DNA from: an uncultured Anaerolineaceae bacterium
GTDB lineage: Bacteria; Chloroflexota; Anaerolineae; Anaerolineales; Anaerolineaceae
Direction of reading: 5' to 3'
NCBI GenBank assembly: GCA_937897615.1
Contig: CALCNO010000046.1
Coordinates: 1 to 64,000 of the forward strand
Length of the DNA: 64,000 nt
Shown: positions 1 to 8,230 of the stretch, in pieces
Layout of the letters: every line of letters starts with the position of its first letter
Numbering within the stretch: the stretch's first letter is position 1
Notes under the pieces: generated by a model
Database searches by the model: none
What the model was told of the DNA's origin: nothing
What the model saw: the letters and a program-made list of their open reading frames with translations, nothing else
Program-made: the position numbers and the translations under genes

Positions 1-303
1 CCGGTTTCGGATGACCCCTGGCGCGCCGTTCTGGATGCCGGGAAGTTGGACACCCTCGAACTGGGCAAGTTCCAGCCGGGGGATCGTTTTTCTCCGCTGG
101 GGATGGGGGGCAAAGCCCTCAAACTTGGGGATTACTGGACAAATGAAGGCCTGTCGGTTTTGGCCAGGCGCCATTGGCCTCTGCTGAGAGGCAACGGCAA
201 AATTGCCTGGGTTCCAGGCTTTACCATTGGTGAGGAGTTTAAGGTTACCGAGAATACCCGCAAAGTGGTTTCACTGCGGGTCTACAAGGGCGATAAAGAT
301 TAA
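1..303 (+). CDS. tilS: tRNA(Ile)-lysidine synthase, C-terminal fragment (cut by window start)
   Basis: The reading frame is open from the first base and ends at TAA 301-303, so only about 100 C-terminal residues are visible. They match the TilS C-terminal domain: the motif FSPLGMGG, followed by a LGDYW segment, WPLLRGNG, and IAWVPG before a conserved FKVTENTR stretch. TilS modifies C34 of tRNA-Ile (CAU) to lysidine, using ATP and lysine, so that it reads AUA codons. The catalytic PP-loop domain lies outside the window. The stop codon overlaps by four bases the 3' end of the convergent recombinase-like gene. Identification rests on the C-terminal domain alone but the motif set is characteristic. 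Confidence 0.85.
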   Translation, partial: PVSDDPWRAVLDAGKLDTLELGKFQPGDRFSPLGMGGKALKLGDYWTNEGLSVLARRHWPLLRGNGKIAWVPGFTIGEEFKVTENTRKVVSLRVYKGDKD

Positions 304-1190
304 TTCCCGCCGGCTAACTGGCGCAGTTTCATACCTACTTCGCGCCACTGAATTTTGGAAATTCCCAGTTTTTGGCGAAGCACATCACGATCCATGCCTG
401 ATTGCCAGTCGTTGAGGGCACTTGTCCAGCGGCACATATCAAAGGAAAGGTGCTTGTCCAGGCCGGCATCGCGGCCAATGTCTTCCAGAAGATACTCCAG
501 GCGCCGCGGCGACCAGGGGAAAAGCTGGTCGGTGGGGTTATATTTCGCAAGGTATTCTCGGTAAACTTCGATCCAGTCGCTTGTAAGCGTGATTTTGCGT
601 TCTTTAAAACGGCTGCCGCTGCTTGAATAGCGGATAAAAAGCGTGGGCGCTTTTTGGTCTGAAAGATCGACATGGTTCAGGTTGAGGTTAAGGCATTCCC
701 CTTTTTTGATACCGGTAGTGAGCAGCAGGCTTACCAGCGCATAGGGGCGGGGGTCTTTTTTGGCGTCGCGGTAACTTTGAGCAGCTTCGATTACCTTCAA
801 CTCCTCTTCAGGGGTAAGGACTTCAGGCAGAGGGCTGATCACCGATTGTTGCAGCACCTTTTCAGCCGGGTCAATTGCCAGCCTGCCTGTTTGCGTGAGC
901 CAGCGGAAGAATGACTTAATGGATGTGATGCGCCTTGAAAGGCTCTTGGGGCTGCACGGAACGCCGCGTTCTTTTTGCAGCCACTCCAGAAACTGGTTGA
1001 TCTCTTTGTACGAGATGCTGCCAATTGGGGTGTTGGCGGCAAAGTAACTGGCAAAAAGGTTCAGGTCGCCGATGAATGCTTTTACTGTGTGCAGCGATTT
1101 ACCCTGGTCATAGAGGAACAACTCCCAGGATTTGATTGCAGGCACCAGGAGGGTTTCAGCAGTTATATGGCTTTCGGGTGAATTGTTCAT
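300..1190 (-). CDS. Tyrosine-recombinase (XerC/D-like) fold protein lacking catalytic residues
   Basis: A 296-residue protein with the usual two-domain length of Xer recombinases. Residues about 10-105 look like the SAM-like core-binding domain (HTVKAFIGDLNLF, SLSRRITSIKSFFRWL). Residues 125-290 follow the catalytic domain pattern. The active site is degraded: the first Arg of TGxRxGE is Lys162 (TTGIKKGE); the HxxR motif reads D251-M-C-R254 with Trp255 in place of the next His; the LGH motif is LGI (275-277); and no Tyr occurs after residue 233, so the nucleophile is missing. Family knowledge: these residues are needed for strand cleavage. Inference: it binds DNA or a partner but does not recombine. 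A consensus promoter lies upstream and GGAG precedes the ATG. It converges on tilS. Confidence 0.8.
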   Translation of the reverse strand: MNNSPESHITAETLLVPAIKSWELFLYDQGKSLHTVKAFIGDLNLFASYFAANTPIGSISYKEINQFLEWLQKERGVPCSPKSLSRRITSIKSFFRWLTQTGRLAIDPAEKVLQQSVISPLPEVLTPEEELKVIEAAQSYRDAKKDPRPYALVSLLLTTGIKKGECLNLNLNHVDLSDQKAPTLFIRYSSSGSRFKERKITLTSDWIEVYREYLAKYNPTDQLFPWSPRRLEYLLEDIGRDAGLDKHLSFDMCRWTSALNDWQSGMDRDVLRQKLGISKIQWREVGMKLRQLAGGN

Positions 1191-1229
1191 CGGTTACTCC
1201 GCTGTTTATTTCGCATAGATTATATTCAC

Positions 1230-1258
1230 AGTGTACATAATTATCAGAGGCTTGTCAA
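1230..1258 (-). promoter_or_regulatory. Sigma70-type promoter for the recombinase-like gene
   Basis: On the minus strand TTGACA (1258-1253) is followed by a 17-base spacer and TACACT (1235-1230), about 40 bases before the ATG at 1190. A perfect TATAAT also lies at 1224-1219 and could be an alternative -10. Confidence 0.6.
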
Positions 1259-1267
1259 CAGGGAAAA

Positions 1268-2329
1268 TCATTGCTCAAAGGCTTGCCTGAGAAGTTGATA
1301 CACAAGCGTTTGGTCGGGCAAAAGTACCATTGCGCCGGTGGAGGGGACGATGTAATTGGAAACCTGCCCTGTGCCGATGGCAAAGCGCCTGATCAGTGAA
1401 GGATTGGAGATAAGGTTGCTTGCCATAGGGAGCAGTTCCAAAACCGTGCCCACAGTAAGATCGGTGACAACACTATTTTGAAAGAGACTGTATAGCTCAG
1501 CGCCGCGGCTGAGTGCGTTCAGCCCCATTGCTTTCTGGAAGATGGCGATCATTACCTCCTGGGCGCGCCGGGTGCGGTCAAAGTCGCTGGAGGAATGGCG
1601 CGAGCGGACGTACCACAGGGCTGTTTGGCCGTCCATGTAATTACTGCCATAGGGGATGTAGCAATAACCATCTACTGCCTGGGGCAGCGCGCATACATCA
1701 TAGAGTTCCATTGAGGCGTTGACGTTAATGCCGCCCAGGGTGTCTACAATGCTCACAAACCCGGAAAAATTGGTCAGCATGTAATGATCCAATTTGATGC
1801 CAAAGTTGTCCATGAAGGTGGCGGCAGTCAGGGCAAAACCGCCGTATTCCTGTGCGGCATTGAGGCGCTCCATGCCGATGCCGGGGATTTCCACGTACAG
1901 GTCACGCGGGAAGGAGATCAATGTGGCGGTTCCTGTTTTCGTATTCAAAGAGAGCAGAAGTATCACATCTGTGCGGTAGCTGTTGCTGCCGGAGCGCCAG
2001 TCTGATCCCATCAGCAGAATGTTCACCCTGTCCTTGAAGTCAAAAAGTTCAGGGGTTAGTGTGGCGGTTGGCTCTGCGCTGCTGACGGTGGTGGGAACTT
2101 CTACTTGAGTCTGGATGGCAGCAGGGCCGGCAGTTGGTGTGGGAGGGATAGGTTGAAATGGTGTTGGTGTGGACGGATACGCCGAATTGGCGTTGATTAA
2201 CAGGTCGGAAATTGGGATAGGGGTAGGTGATGCAGTGCGCCCAATCGGAAAGGCACAACTGCAGAGCAGCAGAGGTATCAATAGCAATGCAAAGAGAGTT
2301 TTGGATTTGGCGGTTGGTTTGAGGTTCAT
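1268..2329 (-). CDS. LytR-CpsA-Psr (LCP) family lipoprotein, glycopolymer transferase
   Basis: 353 residues. The N-terminus is a hydrophobic signal with a likely lipobox ending at Cys25 (LLCSC), followed by a Thr/Pro-rich linker to about residue 90. The LCP domain follows: NILLMGSD, RTDVILLLSL, SFPRDLYV, RLNAA, VDTLGGI, and the Arg cluster YVRSRHSSSDFDRTRR. LCP enzymes move undecaprenyl-linked glycopolymers onto the cell wall or onto proteins on the outer face of the membrane, using conserved Arg/Asp residues to hold the pyrophosphate. Most LCP proteins are held by a transmembrane helix; a lipid anchor here is an inference from the lipobox. The gene lies 16 bases after the kinase-like gene at 2346-3302 and has no clear Shine-Dalgarno sequence, so it is probably translated from the same mRNA. 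Confidence 0.85.
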   Translation of the reverse strand: MNLKPTAKSKTLFALLLIPLLLCSCAFPIGRTASPTPIPISDLLINANSAYPSTPTPFQPIPPTPTAGPAAIQTQVEVPTTVSSAEPTATLTPELFDFKDRVNILLMGSDWRSGSNSYRTDVILLLSLNTKTGTATLISFPRDLYVEIPGIGMERLNAAQEYGGFALTAATFMDNFGIKLDHYMLTNFSGFVSIVDTLGGINVNASMELYDVCALPQAVDGYCYIPYGSNYMDGQTALWYVRSRHSSSDFDRTRRAQEVMIAIFQKAMGLNALSRGAELYSLFQNSVVTDLTVGTVLELLPMASNLISNPSLIRRFAIGTGQVSNYIVPSTGAMVLLPDQTLVYQLLRQAFEQ

Positions 2330-2345
2330 AGCGAACAGTCAGCGT

Positions 2346-3302
2346 TTACAGGGCTTCACCCTGGTTCAAGGGGAGGTGGAATTTCGCAATAATGGCGCCG
2401 CAGGAATTGGAGAATAACTCGATCTTACCACCCATTTTTTGGGCAAAGGAAAGTGCGCGGCCAATGTCTTCCAGCGGCAAACCAAACCCCGGCAGCATCA
2501 GGCTCTGATTCTTGTACATTTCTGGCAGCACAGGGAGCATCTCCGAAGAAACGACGTCCTTATCCGTGCTTTCAATGGTGGTAACTACTTCCTGCGGGCT
2601 ATTGGTGAGAAATTTTTCACTGGTGATGCTCAGGCTGCCACTTTTATTGAGGGCGGCAGTGGCATTGGTAATCAGAATGTTCAGAATGTTTTCACAGCTT
2701 TCTTCATCTGCAAACAGGCGGATATCCTCATACGGCACATTGATCTTTAGCACAATTTCCTTGGATTTAATGGTGGCGACAAATAGATCGAGCGCAGATT
2801 CGATCGTTTTACGCATGGAGAACGACTGCGAGATTAAACTGTGTGCTCCATTTTCTCCGCTTTGATTTCTCTGCAGGTTGTCAAAAGATTCTTCCATATG
2901 CTCCACTGCTTTTTGGATCCGCTCCACAAAACGGCGCTGGAAGTTTCCCAACGTTCCAACGGATTCGTTAAGCAATAGCTCCAGATACCCCTTGATGGTA
3001 CTCAACGGCTGGCGTAAATCCTTGATGAGCGGCTGAAGAAGTGATTCCGGCGACGCAGCAGGGTTATTCGCGTCGCTGCTGGATGTGATCGCCATTAACT
3101 TCATGTTTGCTTCCGCGAGCGCGTTCTGCAAGCGGGCAATTTCCTCCAGCGTCATGCGCAGGTCGCCTTCAAGATGTTTGATCTGTTGTAACTGGTCCTC
3201 CCGGATGGGATCACCAGCTTCCACAGATTGTTCCGGTGTCTCTTCAATGCCAGGGTTGCCAGCATCGGGAGTATTCATATCTGAACTCATTGGAGTATCC
3301 AT
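2346..3302 (-). CDS. Degenerate histidine-kinase-like protein (no phospho-acceptor His)
   Basis: 318 soluble residues with no membrane segment. An acidic, Pro-rich start is followed by a coiled coil (about 33-70), a HisKA-like helical hairpin (about 88-150) and an ATPase-like domain (about 160-312). In the HisKA region the sequence is IKDLRQPLSTIKGY, where the normal SHELRTPL His is Lys94. The N box keeps Asn213 (ITNATAAL). The G1 box DxGxG is lost (aligned residues Ser245, Asp247, Asp249), while a GFGLPL G2-like loop remains at 272-277. Family knowledge: such changes abolish autophosphorylation. Inference: a pseudokinase, perhaps a scaffold or sensor tied to the downstream LCP gene. AGGTG lies five bases before the ATG. 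Confidence 0.72.
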   Translation of the reverse strand: MDTPMSSDMNTPDAGNPGIEETPEQSVEAGDPIREDQLQQIKHLEGDLRMTLEEIARLQNALAEANMKLMAITSSSDANNPAASPESLLQPLIKDLRQPLSTIKGYLELLLNESVGTLGNFQRRFVERIQKAVEHMEESFDNLQRNQSGENGAHSLISQSFSMRKTIESALDLFVATIKSKEIVLKINVPYEDIRLFADEESCENILNILITNATAALNKSGSLSITSEKFLTNSPQEVVTTIESTDKDVVSSEMLPVLPEMYKNQSLMLPGFGLPLEDIGRALSFAQKMGGKIELFSNSCGAIIAKFHLPLNQGEAL

Positions 3303-3414
3303 GGTTCACCTGTTTTGCATAATATCATCTGGGTGTGCAAGAACTGCACCATTTCCTGATTGTATCCCAAGTTTACTCACTGAAAGGAATCTGAAGACCA
3401 AAGGCGCAGTGCCG

Positions 3415-3442
3415 TTGACAATCCGGTACTTTTTGATAGAAT
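3415..3442 (+). promoter_or_regulatory. Promoter of tRNA-Leu
   Basis: TTGACA (3415-3420), 16-base spacer, TAGAAT (3437-3442), with TG one base upstream of the -10 (extended -10). Transcription would start a few bases before the mature tRNA 5' end at 3455. Confidence 0.7.
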
Positions 3443-3454
3443 ACAAGCTGTTCA

Positions 3455-3539
3455 GCCGAAGTGGCGGAATTGGCAGACGCGCTACGTTCAGGGCGTAGTA
3501 GGCATTACGCTTGTGAGGGTTCAAATCCCTCCTTCGGCA
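3455..3539 (+). tRNA. tRNA-Leu (anticodon CAG)
   Basis: 85-base cloverleaf. The acceptor stem GCCGAAG (3455-3461) pairs with CTTCGGC (3532-3538), with A3539 as discriminator. The anticodon stem CTACG/CGTAG encloses the loop TTCAGGG, giving anticodon CAG at 3489-3491. A long variable arm follows, typical of class II tRNA-Leu, and then the T arm GAGGG-TTCAAAT-CCCTC. CCA is not encoded; the next bases are CA. Confidence 0.95.
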
Positions 3540-3546
3540 CAGATCA

Positions 3547-3572
3547 CCCGCAGGCTCACCCCTGCGGGTTTT
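3547..3572 (+). terminator. Intrinsic terminator after tRNA-Leu
   Basis: The perfect 8-bp stem CCCGCAGG (3547-3554) / CCTGCGGG (3561-3568) has a 6-base loop and is followed by TTTT. Confidence 0.75.
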
Positions 3573-3574
3573 GC

Positions 3575-3603
3575 TTGCCTCTCATCGGGGAATGGGGTAA
3601 TAT
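3575..3603 (+). promoter_or_regulatory. Promoter placing transcription start at or near the ATG of the FtsB-like gene
   Basis: TTGCCT (3575-3580), 17-base spacer, TAATAT (3598-3603). Six bases (TGTTTT) separate the -10 box from the ATG at 3610, so the expected start point falls on or next to the A of ATG. No Shine-Dalgarno sequence is present. Confidence 0.5.
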
Positions 3604-3609
3604 TGTTTT

Positions 3610-4005
3610 ATGGAGAAAAAGTTAAAACTCCCTAAAATTCCAATTGACCCAAAGAAGGTCGCCATCATTGTTGGCGTGGTTATTTTGCTCTTTCTGGTGA
3701 TGGACCTCAACAACCGCTTGAATGAACTCTCACGGCTGACGGAGCAGGAAAGCAAAGCCGCCACCGTTGTGAACCAACTTCAGGGAACGTTGAACGTGCT
3801 GGAAACACAGGTGGCGTATGCCTCTTCTGAGGGTGCGGTGGAACAATGGGCCTACAACGAAGGCCACATGGCGCGACCCGGTGAAAAGCTGGTCATTCCG
3901 CTTTCACCGGCAGGGACTACCCCACAGGCTTTTGTGGAAGCTACACCCGTTCCCACCCAGGTACCTAACTGGCGGGTCTGGTTTGCTCTTATCTCCGGTA
4001 AATAG
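3610..4005 (+). CDS. FtsB/DivIC-like septum formation initiator protein
   Basis: 131 residues. A short basic N-terminus is followed by one transmembrane helix (about 18-36, AIIVGVVILLFLV), a coiled-coil stretch (about 38-75) and the motif AVEQWAYNEGHMARPGEKLV. This order, TM, coiled coil, then a W/GxxxPGE segment, is typical of the FtsB/DivIC family, which links FtsL and FtsQ/DivIB in the divisome. The C-terminal 25 residues are Pro/Thr-rich with a final W-rich patch. The gene stands alone between the tRNA terminator and the convergent phosphatase gene, whose stop is only 10 bases away. Length and order fit well; primary sequence in this family is always weakly conserved. Confidence 0.75.
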   Translation: MEKKLKLPKIPIDPKKVAIIVGVVILLFLVMDLNNRLNELSRLTEQESKAATVVNQLQGTLNVLETQVAYASSEGAVEQWAYNEGHMARPGEKLVIPLSPAGTTPQAFVEATPVPTQVPNWRVWFALISGK

Positions 4006-4015
4006 TGACAACTGA

Positions 4016-7000
4016 TTAATCTTTTCGGCGGTGGACGCTGATCATCGTCAGGTCATCTGATGGCGCTTCGCCGTTGCGGAATTCAGTGATGGCAGCCTCG
4101 ATCTTTGCCAGCAGTTCTTTTGATGTACTGTAGCCTGCCTGGTTCACAAGGTCGAACAAGCGCTGCTCAGTAAAGAGCTGTTCTGTATCAGACATTGCCT
4201 CGGTAACGCCATCGGTGTACAGGAGCAGGTAATCATCTGCTGCCAGGGTGATCTTTTTATCGGTGTACACTGCATCGCCGACGACTCCCAGGGCAATGCC
4301 GTCCATTTCAAGCCGCTGGCAGGTGTTCTCGCCGTTTCTGCGCCAGATGGGCAGGTTGTGCCCGGCATTGGCGTAGGTCAATTCGCCAGTTTTGGGGTCC
4401 AGCATGGCCATGAAGGCGGTCACGAACATGCCGTTGCGGGATTCCATCTCCAGAAGGGAATTGACCCGTTCCAGAATGGAAGCCGGTGAACGCAGCCCCT
4501 GTGCTGCCGACCTGATCAGAGTGCGGGTAACGGTCATGTAAAGGGCGGCGGGCATGCCTTTGTCGGACACGTCTGCGATCACAATTGCCAGCCGGTGATC
4601 CTTAGCCTCGAACAGGTCGTAAAAATCACCACCCACCTCACGGGCTGTTTGCCACAGCAGGTCGATTTCCCAGCCGGGAAGGTCCGGGGTGGTTTCAGGC
4701 AGGAAGGTTTTCTGGATCTCACGCGCCAGTTGAAATTCACGCTCCATGCGCTCACGGCCAACCATTTCCTCGGTCAGCCGTTCATTTTGGATTGCCAGCG
4801 CTGTTTGCTGGGCAACTCCCTTGATCAGTTCCACTCGTTTCCTGTGGAACGCGGGTAGAACGGCCGATTCCTGCGCTACCAGCACGCCATAAAAAACACC
4901 CTTAATCGAAAGTGGAATGCCCAGCACCCAGTTGCGTGCCTCGGGATCGTCCAGCTGATTGGATTTTTGGCAGTCCTCATTGCTCCATTGACCGATTTTC
5001 GTTCCTTCGTTTGCCAGGGTGCAAGCAACCAGGTCATCTGCTGCCAGTACCTCATCGAGCAGCGGAATCTCACCCGGCTGAATCACGCTGCCGATTCTTT
5101 GGTCAATCTCAGGTTCTGTTTGTGAACTGGCGGAAGTGAGGACAAAGCACCCGGCTTCCTTGTTCCAGAGATAAATGAGCCCGGCATCCAAACCCACCAG
5201 GATTGCCAGCAAGTGGATGATCGTATCGAGGATATCGGTGAGGTCGCTTTGGCTTACCACTGCCTGAGCCACCTGCAACAGGACTTCGGTGATATAGGCT
5301 TCTTCCTGGCGGTTCTCGACCAGGCGGATATTCTCAAGCGTAACCGAAGTTTGCTGGGCGATGCCGGAAAGGATCGCCAGCGTTTGATCGGTGAATTTGT
5401 TGCTGATGCCAAATTCTCCGCTGGCGTTGTGCCCCACTAGGAACAATCCCATCAGTTCATCGTGGGAGTGCAGGGGCAAGAGCACCAGTGTTCCGTCTGG
5501 TTTTTCCACGCTGAAGGAATTGATACCCAATTCCAAAAGCGCGTCCTCGATCAACACAGGCGCCATGGTGGCGCGGATGCGCAGCAACCCCACTGAATCT
5601 TCATCCCGGAGGGATTTCTCAGCATCGGCAGGTGAGAACCCGTACCACTGACGCATTTCGAAAGCGTGAGTGTTAGGGTCAAACAAATAAACGGCACATT
5701 GGTTGATTCCCACAAGGAGCGGGGTCAGGCGCACAATGGCAGCCAGCAGTTCTTCGTCCGAGGTGATGGATTGCATAGCCTCGGCTACCTGCAGGAGCAC
5801 GGTGGAAGACCAGGCATCTTCCTGGGCGGTGGTATACAGGCGCGTGTTCTCAATGGCAATAGCAGCGTAGCTGGCAAAAGTGGAGGCGATCAGCGAGGCC
5901 TCTGAGCCGTATTTGCCCTCGGATTTATGTGCAAGCGTGAGCACCCCGATCACCTCGTTGGCAGAGCGCAATGGCACGGCAATGGAAGAGTAATTGGGTT
6001 TGAAGTTGCAAGCTGCTCCGAGCGGCCCATACGGATCAGATGGGGCGCGGATTACCGGTTCATTTTTTGCTATCGCAAATTCAAGGAACGTGCGCACCGC
6101 ATTGGATTCATCCACTTTATTGACGATGGAAGAACGGGTGGTACCATGCACGGCCGCCAGACGCAGTGTATTCTCTTCCTCTGAGTCTTCCTCTCCCGGC
6201 TTTACCAGCCAGATGGCCGAGGCGTCACAAGGGAGGTTTTTCTCAAGCTCGTTAAGGATTCTCTCCAGCAGTTCATCGAGGGCGATATTCTCAGAGAGAA
6301 GGCTGGCAACATCCTTGAAACTGTCGGCAACCTGCTGACGCCAGCGCTCGGTGCGGAAGATGTTGGCGTTGCGGATCGAGATCGCAATCCCGGAAGCCAG
6401 ACCCTCAAATAAAGATAGATCATCTTCCGTGAACGCATTAACCTGGTCAGACTGGAGGTCCAAAATGCCCAGCACCTCGTCGCCAAACTTGAGCGGAATG
6501 GTTAATTCTGCTTTGGTTTCGTTTGGCGCCATACGGCTGGGTTTGTACAGGGGATGCTGCGAAACATCATTGGCCAGGATCGCCTCCCCACTGCGGGCAA
6601 CCTGAGGAATAATGCCCTTGGAGGCATTGAGGTCAAAGGCAAAGGCGTTGGCCTTTAACCTGATGGTGCGTTTTCCGCCGCCAGCCTGAAAGATGATCTT
6701 TTTTCGTCCGGGGTGCACGGTGTACAAGTTCACAAAAGGCACATTGAAACGGTCATGAATGACCTTTACAACCTCCTTGAGCAACTGGTCAAGGTCAAGG
6801 ATTTGAGAGAAAGAATAGTTAATGTCCGCCAAGGCAGCAAGCTGGTCAGCACGCTTCACCAGGTCGTTGTACAGGCGTGCCCCTTCCACCGCCAGGGCGA
6901 TGTTGTCCGAAAGCGAACGGATCACCAGCATATCATTTTCGTGGAAAGCCCCCCTGGCGCGGCTTTGGATATCCAGAACACCCAGGATGCGGTTCTCAAC

Positions 7001-7813
7001 GATCAAAGGGAGAACGGCCTCGGCTTTTGTATCGGGCAGAGTGTCAATCCAGATATAACGCGGCTCACTGGAGACGTCTTTGCAGATGATTTCCTTGCCT
7101 GTCTTGGCTACTTCGCCTACCAGGCCTTCGCCATACACCACATGTTGAAGTGGGCTGCTTGAGGGAATGCATTCGAGCGAACTGGCGCGAAACTGAAGCT
7201 GCCGGGTGTTGGGTGCCAGCGTGTAAAGCCCAACATAGTAATAATCAAAAGTGCACTGGATCAGGTTGGTAACCTTTTTGCTGAGTTCATCCAGGTCGAG
7301 TTCGTTGGCAATTTGCGAGCTCACTGACCTGACCAGCGAGAGCTGGTCGTAACGCCAGTTCTTGAGCGTGACCTGGCGGTTGACCTGCATGGAGAGGGCA
7401 GCAAAAGCTGCCAGGCCTTCCAGGTATTGAATCTCATCTTCACGAAATGGTTTTTTGCTAGTGCGGCTAACCTGAAAGATACCCAGCGTGTTATCCCGGG
7501 TGGTGAGGGGGAGGGCAATTTCGTAAATGAGGGGTTGCTGCTGAGGATTTGACGGGGGAATGGTGTAAAGGGATTTGTGTTGAAAAGCCAACGTAACGAT
7601 TTCTGGCGCTTGTTCAGTGGGGAGTGTATCCACCGGCGGCTCTGCCGGCAGCGGGTAATGCGGCTCGCATAGCCACAGTTTTGACTTGCAGTGTAGCCGG
7701 GTGTTGACGGTGTCCTGGAGCTTCTCTACCAGGGCGCGCGTGTTGGGAAGCCGGAGAAGTTCTTCGCCGAGATCTAGATAGTCTTGCCAGGTAAACTCGA
7801 GATGATTAACCAC
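4016..7813 (-). CDS. Six-GAF-domain PP2C (SpoIIE/RsbU-type) serine phosphatase
   Basis: 1265 residues, cytoplasmic. About six GAF-like units can be traced (roughly 10-160, 175-325, 335-490, 500-665, 670-830, 840-1000). A linker contains the LAREIQKTFLP motif that starts RsbU-type phosphatase domains, and the PP2C domain occupies about 1040-1260 with VGGDFYD, IADVSDKGMPAALYM and YANAGHNLP. Metal-binding Asp residues lie in GGDFYD and ADVSDKG. RsbU phosphatases dephosphorylate the STAS anti-sigma antagonist and so release a sigma factor. The gene overlaps the anti-sigma kinase gene by eight bases and sits third in the operon. The GAF domains presumably sense ligands or redox state; which ones cannot be told from the sequence. 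Six GAF units is far above the usual one or two. Confidence 0.88.
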   Translation of the reverse strand: MVNHLEFTWQDYLDLGEELLRLPNTRALVEKLQDTVNTRLHCKSKLWLCEPHYPLPAEPPVDTLPTEQAPEIVTLAFQHKSLYTIPPSNPQQQPLIYEIALPLTTRDNTLGIFQVSRTSKKPFREDEIQYLEGLAAFAALSMQVNRQVTLKNWRYDQLSLVRSVSSQIANELDLDELSKKVTNLIQCTFDYYYVGLYTLAPNTRQLQFRASSLECIPSSSPLQHVVYGEGLVGEVAKTGKEIICKDVSSEPRYIWIDTLPDTKAEAVLPLIVENRILGVLDIQSRARGAFHENDMLVIRSLSDNIALAVEGARLYNDLVKRADQLAALADINYSFSQILDLDQLLKEVVKVIHDRFNVPFVNLYTVHPGRKKIIFQAGGGKRTIRLKANAFAFDLNASKGIIPQVARSGEAILANDVSQHPLYKPSRMAPNETKAELTIPLKFGDEVLGILDLQSDQVNAFTEDDLSLFEGLASGIAISIRNANIFRTERWRQQVADSFKDVASLLSENIALDELLERILNELEKNLPCDASAIWLVKPGEEDSEEENTLRLAAVHGTTRSSIVNKVDESNAVRTFLEFAIAKNEPVIRAPSDPYGPLGAACNFKPNYSSIAVPLRSANEVIGVLTLAHKSEGKYGSEASLIASTFASYAAIAIENTRLYTTAQEDAWSSTVLLQVAEAMQSITSDEELLAAIVRLTPLLVGINQCAVYLFDPNTHAFEMRQWYGFSPADAEKSLRDEDSVGLLRIRATMAPVLIEDALLELGINSFSVEKPDGTLVLLPLHSHDELMGLFLVGHNASGEFGISNKFTDQTLAILSGIAQQTSVTLENIRLVENRQEEAYITEVLLQVAQAVVSQSDLTDILDTIIHLLAILVGLDAGLIYLWNKEAGCFVLTSASSQTEPEIDQRIGSVIQPGEIPLLDEVLAADDLVACTLANEGTKIGQWSNEDCQKSNQLDDPEARNWVLGIPLSIKGVFYGVLVAQESAVLPAFHRKRVELIKGVAQQTALAIQNERLTEEMVGRERMEREFQLAREIQKTFLPETTPDLPGWEIDLLWQTAREVGGDFYDLFEAKDHRLAIVIADVSDKGMPAALYMTVTRTLIRSAAQGLRSPASILERVNSLLEMESRNGMFVTAFMAMLDPKTGELTYANAGHNLPIWRRNGENTCQRLEMDGIALGVVGDAVYTDKKITLAADDYLLLYTDGVTEAMSDTEQLFTEQRLFDLVNQAGYSTSKELLAKIEAAITEFRNGEAPSDDLTMISVHRRKD

Positions 7814-8222
7814 TTTTGTCGAGGTTTTTGATGAGGGTTACACGATTACGTTTTTCATTAAAATCAAAACTGACATCATCAACCAACTGGCACATCATGT
7901 AATAACCCAGCCCGTGGTTTTCCCTTAACTTCAACTTGTTATGTAACCTGGGCGCAGGAACTTCAGAGGGATTAAAGGGTTTGCCGTGGTCGTCCAGTGT
8001 GATCTTGACGAAATCCTGGCGTACATCGATCTGACAGCGAATCGTTCCTTTTCCCTCGCCCTCGTAGGCATGTTCGATGATATTGGAAACAGCCTCATCC
8101 ACCGCAGTTTCAAGCGAAAAGAGTTCCGTTGAGGAAATGGAAGAGTCGTTAACTGAAAACCTTACGAATTCTGCAATTTCAGCCAGACTCGCATAGACGC
8201 CTGCAAATGTTCGCGTGGGCAT
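7806..8222 (-). CDS. Anti-sigma factor serine kinase, RsbW/SpoIIAB family
   Basis: 138 residues forming a single GHKL ATPase domain: the N box (ETAVDEAVSNIIEHAY), G1 box (DDHGKPFNP) and G2 box (HGLGYYMMCQLVDDV). These kinases bind a sigma factor, or another target, and phosphorylate the partner STAS protein. The gene follows the STAS gene by eight bases and overlaps the phosphatase gene, the classic Rsb module order. No sigma factor gene lies in the cluster, so the regulated target must be encoded elsewhere or may not be a sigma factor. Confidence 0.85.
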   Translation of the reverse strand: MPTRTFAGVYASLAEIAEFVRFSVNDSSISSTELFSLETAVDEAVSNIIEHAYEGEGKGTIRCQIDVRQDFVKITLDDHGKPFNPSEVPAPRLHNKLKLRENHGLGYYMMCQLVDDVSFDFNEKRNRVTLIKNLDKSG

Positions 8223-8230
8223 GAGAAGGT

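Noticed and set aside
300..1190. Integrase gene beside a tRNA-related gene as a sign of an integrated element
   Set aside because: The protein lacks catalytic residues, no attachment-site repeat or phage gene is nearby, and the tRNA-Leu gene is 2.3 kb away with an intact 3' end.
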